61,934 bases of DNA, from the NCBI GenBank assembly GCA_947380375.1, contig CANCQX010000003.1:1-61934 (forward strand). Reading direction: 5' to 3'. Below, in pieces: positions 60,760 to 61,934 of the stretch. Position numbers and translations under genes: made by a program. Position 1 is the stretch's first letter; every line of letters begins with the position of its first letter. Origin of the DNA: Flavobacteriales bacterium (GTDB taxonomy: Bacteria; Bacteroidota; Bacteroidia; Flavobacteriales_D; Crocinitomicaceae). Under the pieces are notes generated by a model. It was not told the DNA's origin. It ran no database searches and worked only from the letters and a program-made list of their open reading frames with translations.

Positions 60760-61934
60760 ATGAATAGACACATTAAAAAAGTAGCAGTTCTAGGTTCTGG
60801 TGTAATGGGATCGCGTATTGCGTGTCATTTCGCGAACATTGGATGCGAGGTTATTTTATTAGACATCGCTCCAAAAGAGTTACTACCTCAAGAAGAAAAA
60901 AAAGGATTTACGCTTGATTCTCGTACTGTAAAAAATAGAATTGTAGATCAATCTTTGGAATTTGCTGTTAAATCAAATCCCTCTCCGATTTATAGAAAAT
61001 CTTTCGCTAAAAGAATTACTACTGGAAACTTTGACGATGATATGTCAAAAATTTCTATATGTGATTGGATTATTGAAGTTGTTGTAGAAAGATTAGATAT
61101 CAAACACGTTATTTTTGAGCAAGTTGAAAAACACCGTAAACAAGGTACGATTATCTCTTCAAACACTTCTGGAATTCCAATTCATATGATGCTTGAAGGA
61201 AGAAGCGAAGATTTCAAAACTCATTTTTGCGGTACTCACTTTTTCAATCCACCACGTTATTTACAATTATTGGAAATTATACCTACTCCGCATACTAATC
61301 CAGAAGTTATTGATTTCTTGATGAATTACGGACAGAAATTTTTAGGTAAAAAGACGGTTTTATGTAAAGACACTCCTGCTTTCATTGCTAACAGAGTTGG
61401 TGTTTATGGAATTATGGCACTTTTCCATACAGTTGAAGAAATGGGTTTAACGGTAGAAGAAGTTGATAAATTAACTGGACCGGTATTGGGTAGACCAAAA
61501 TCGGCTACTTTCAGAACGTGTGACGTTGTTGGATTAGATACGTTGGTTCACGTTGCGAATGGATTACGAGAGAACTGTCCAAACGACGAAGAAAAAGCTC
61601 TTTTTGAACTTCCTACTTACGTTTCAAAAATGGTTGAAAATGGTTGGTTAGGTTCAAAATCGAAACAAGGTTTTTACAAAAAAGTAACGAATGCTGATGG
61701 GAAAAGTGAAATTCTTACTTTAGACCTTAAAACATTAGAATACCGTTCTGCTATCAAAGCAAAATTTGCAACTCTAGAAACAACAAAATCAGTAGATGAT
61801 TTAAAAACTAGAACAAAAATGTTATTCGCTGGAACAGATAGAGCTGGTGAATTTTATCGCAAATTATTCGGTGGCTTATTCGCTTATGTAGCCAATAGAC
61901 TTCCTGAAATTTCAGATGATTTATACAAAATAGA
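60760..61934 (+). CDS. 3-hydroxyacyl-CoA dehydrogenase (FadB/FadJ-like), 3'-truncated
   Basis: The first 391 residues are present and the frame is open to the window end. They contain the Rossmann NAD-binding segment VAVLGSGVMGSRIACHFA, the SSNTSGI strand and the HFFNPPRYLQLLEIIPTPHT active-site stretch with the catalytic His and Glu. The family oxidises 3-hydroxyacyl-CoA in fatty acid breakdown, and FadB-type proteins usually carry an enoyl-CoA hydratase half too. It may be functionally linked to the acyl-CoA dehydrogenase at 51693 and the PaaI thioesterase just before. The upstream repeat element separates it from those genes. Confidence 0.92.
   Translation, partial: MNRHIKKVAVLGSGVMGSRIACHFANIGCEVILLDIAPKELLPQEEKKGFTLDSRTVKNRIVDQSLEFAVKSNPSPIYRKSFAKRITTGNFDDDMSKISICDWIIEVVVERLDIKHVIFEQVEKHRKQGTIISSNTSGIPIHMMLEGRSEDFKTHFCGTHFFNPPRYLQLLEIIPTPHTNPEVIDFLMNYGQKFLGKKTVLCKDTPAFIANRVGVYGIMALFHTVEEMGLTVEEVDKLTGPVLGRPKSATFRTCDVVGLDTLVHVANGLRENCPNDEEKALFELPTYVSKMVENGWLGSKSKQGFYKKVTNADGKSEILTLDLKTLEYRSAIKAKFATLETTKSVDDLKTRTKMLFAGTDRAGEFYRKLFGGLFAYVANRLPEISDDLYKI

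Overview
The window looks like chromosomal DNA of a member of the Bacteroidota, most likely order Flavobacteriales. It is AT-rich. It carries gldA, proteins with type IX secretion (T9SS) C-terminal signals of both the type A and CHU_C/type B kinds, a DUF5723-TSP3-OmpA outer-membrane protein, a TonB-dependent receptor with an N-terminal carboxypeptidase-like domain, and a DAHP synthase fused to chorismate mutase. Many genes have promoters of the Bacteroidota type, with a -7 element TAnnTTTG or TAnnTTTA. Several of these promoters lie inside the longest possible ORF and so move the true start downstream (2493-3146, pdxJ, rnhB). I see no rRNA, tRNA, CRISPR array, prophage or transposase. The family-level placement (perhaps Crocinitomicaceae) is a guess.

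Layout. 1-683: the 3' end of a PRA-PH/MazG-fold pyrophosphohydrolase and a Nudix hydrolase. 710-7365 (minus): a likely operon of rsgA, dtd, MBOAT acyltransferase, SGNH/DltD-like partner and MazG, then a separately promoted orphan DEAD-type domain and an ABC exporter. 7499-11313: gldA, a DUF6089-like membrane protein, a small unknown protein and a biosynthetic arginine decarboxylase. 11422-19215 (minus): the most coherent accessory block. It holds two PhoB-type response regulators, one PhoR-type kinase, a TonB-dependent receptor and a T9SS-exported protein. TTAACA-type hexamers repeated at an 11-bp pitch lie upstream of the receptor, the exported protein and one regulator, so I read the block as a phosphate-starvation (Pho) outer-membrane uptake locus.

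19216-28375: a gene-poor 419-bp stretch with a possible mini-gene and orphan terminator, an RprY-like regulator, tsaB, two shikimate-pathway genes, a large adhesin-like T9SS protein with a near-identical internal duplication, a DnaJ/CbpA co-chaperone and rlmN. 28476-38418: polyprenyl synthase, a YwqK-like lipoprotein, dnaG (with most zinc ligands lost), an MscS channel, pdxJ, CBS, nadK, a three-domain periplasmic prolyl isomerase and tyrS. 38494-44577: PhnA-like, truA, a TPR/PD40 envelope protein, purB and a coupled unknown secreted protein. 44645-51608: lnt, the DUF5723-TSP3-OmpA protein with a lipoprotein partner, rnhB and a small secreted protein. 51693-57196: acyl-CoA dehydrogenase, rluF, and two DEAD-box RNA helicases separated by a structured intergenic region. 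57349-61934: AI-2E-type permease, nnrD, a small acidic protein, a PaaI thioesterase, a 245-bp element with 14-bp terminal inverted repeats, and the 5' part of a 3-hydroxyacyl-CoA dehydrogenase.

Most of the window is housekeeping. The points most worth a second look are the Pho-like block with its repeated 11-bp-pitch operators, the intergenic inverted repeats built from short tandem words, the 60.4-60.65 kb element, the orphan single-domain DEAD protein and the short transcription units near 19.4-19.6 kb.
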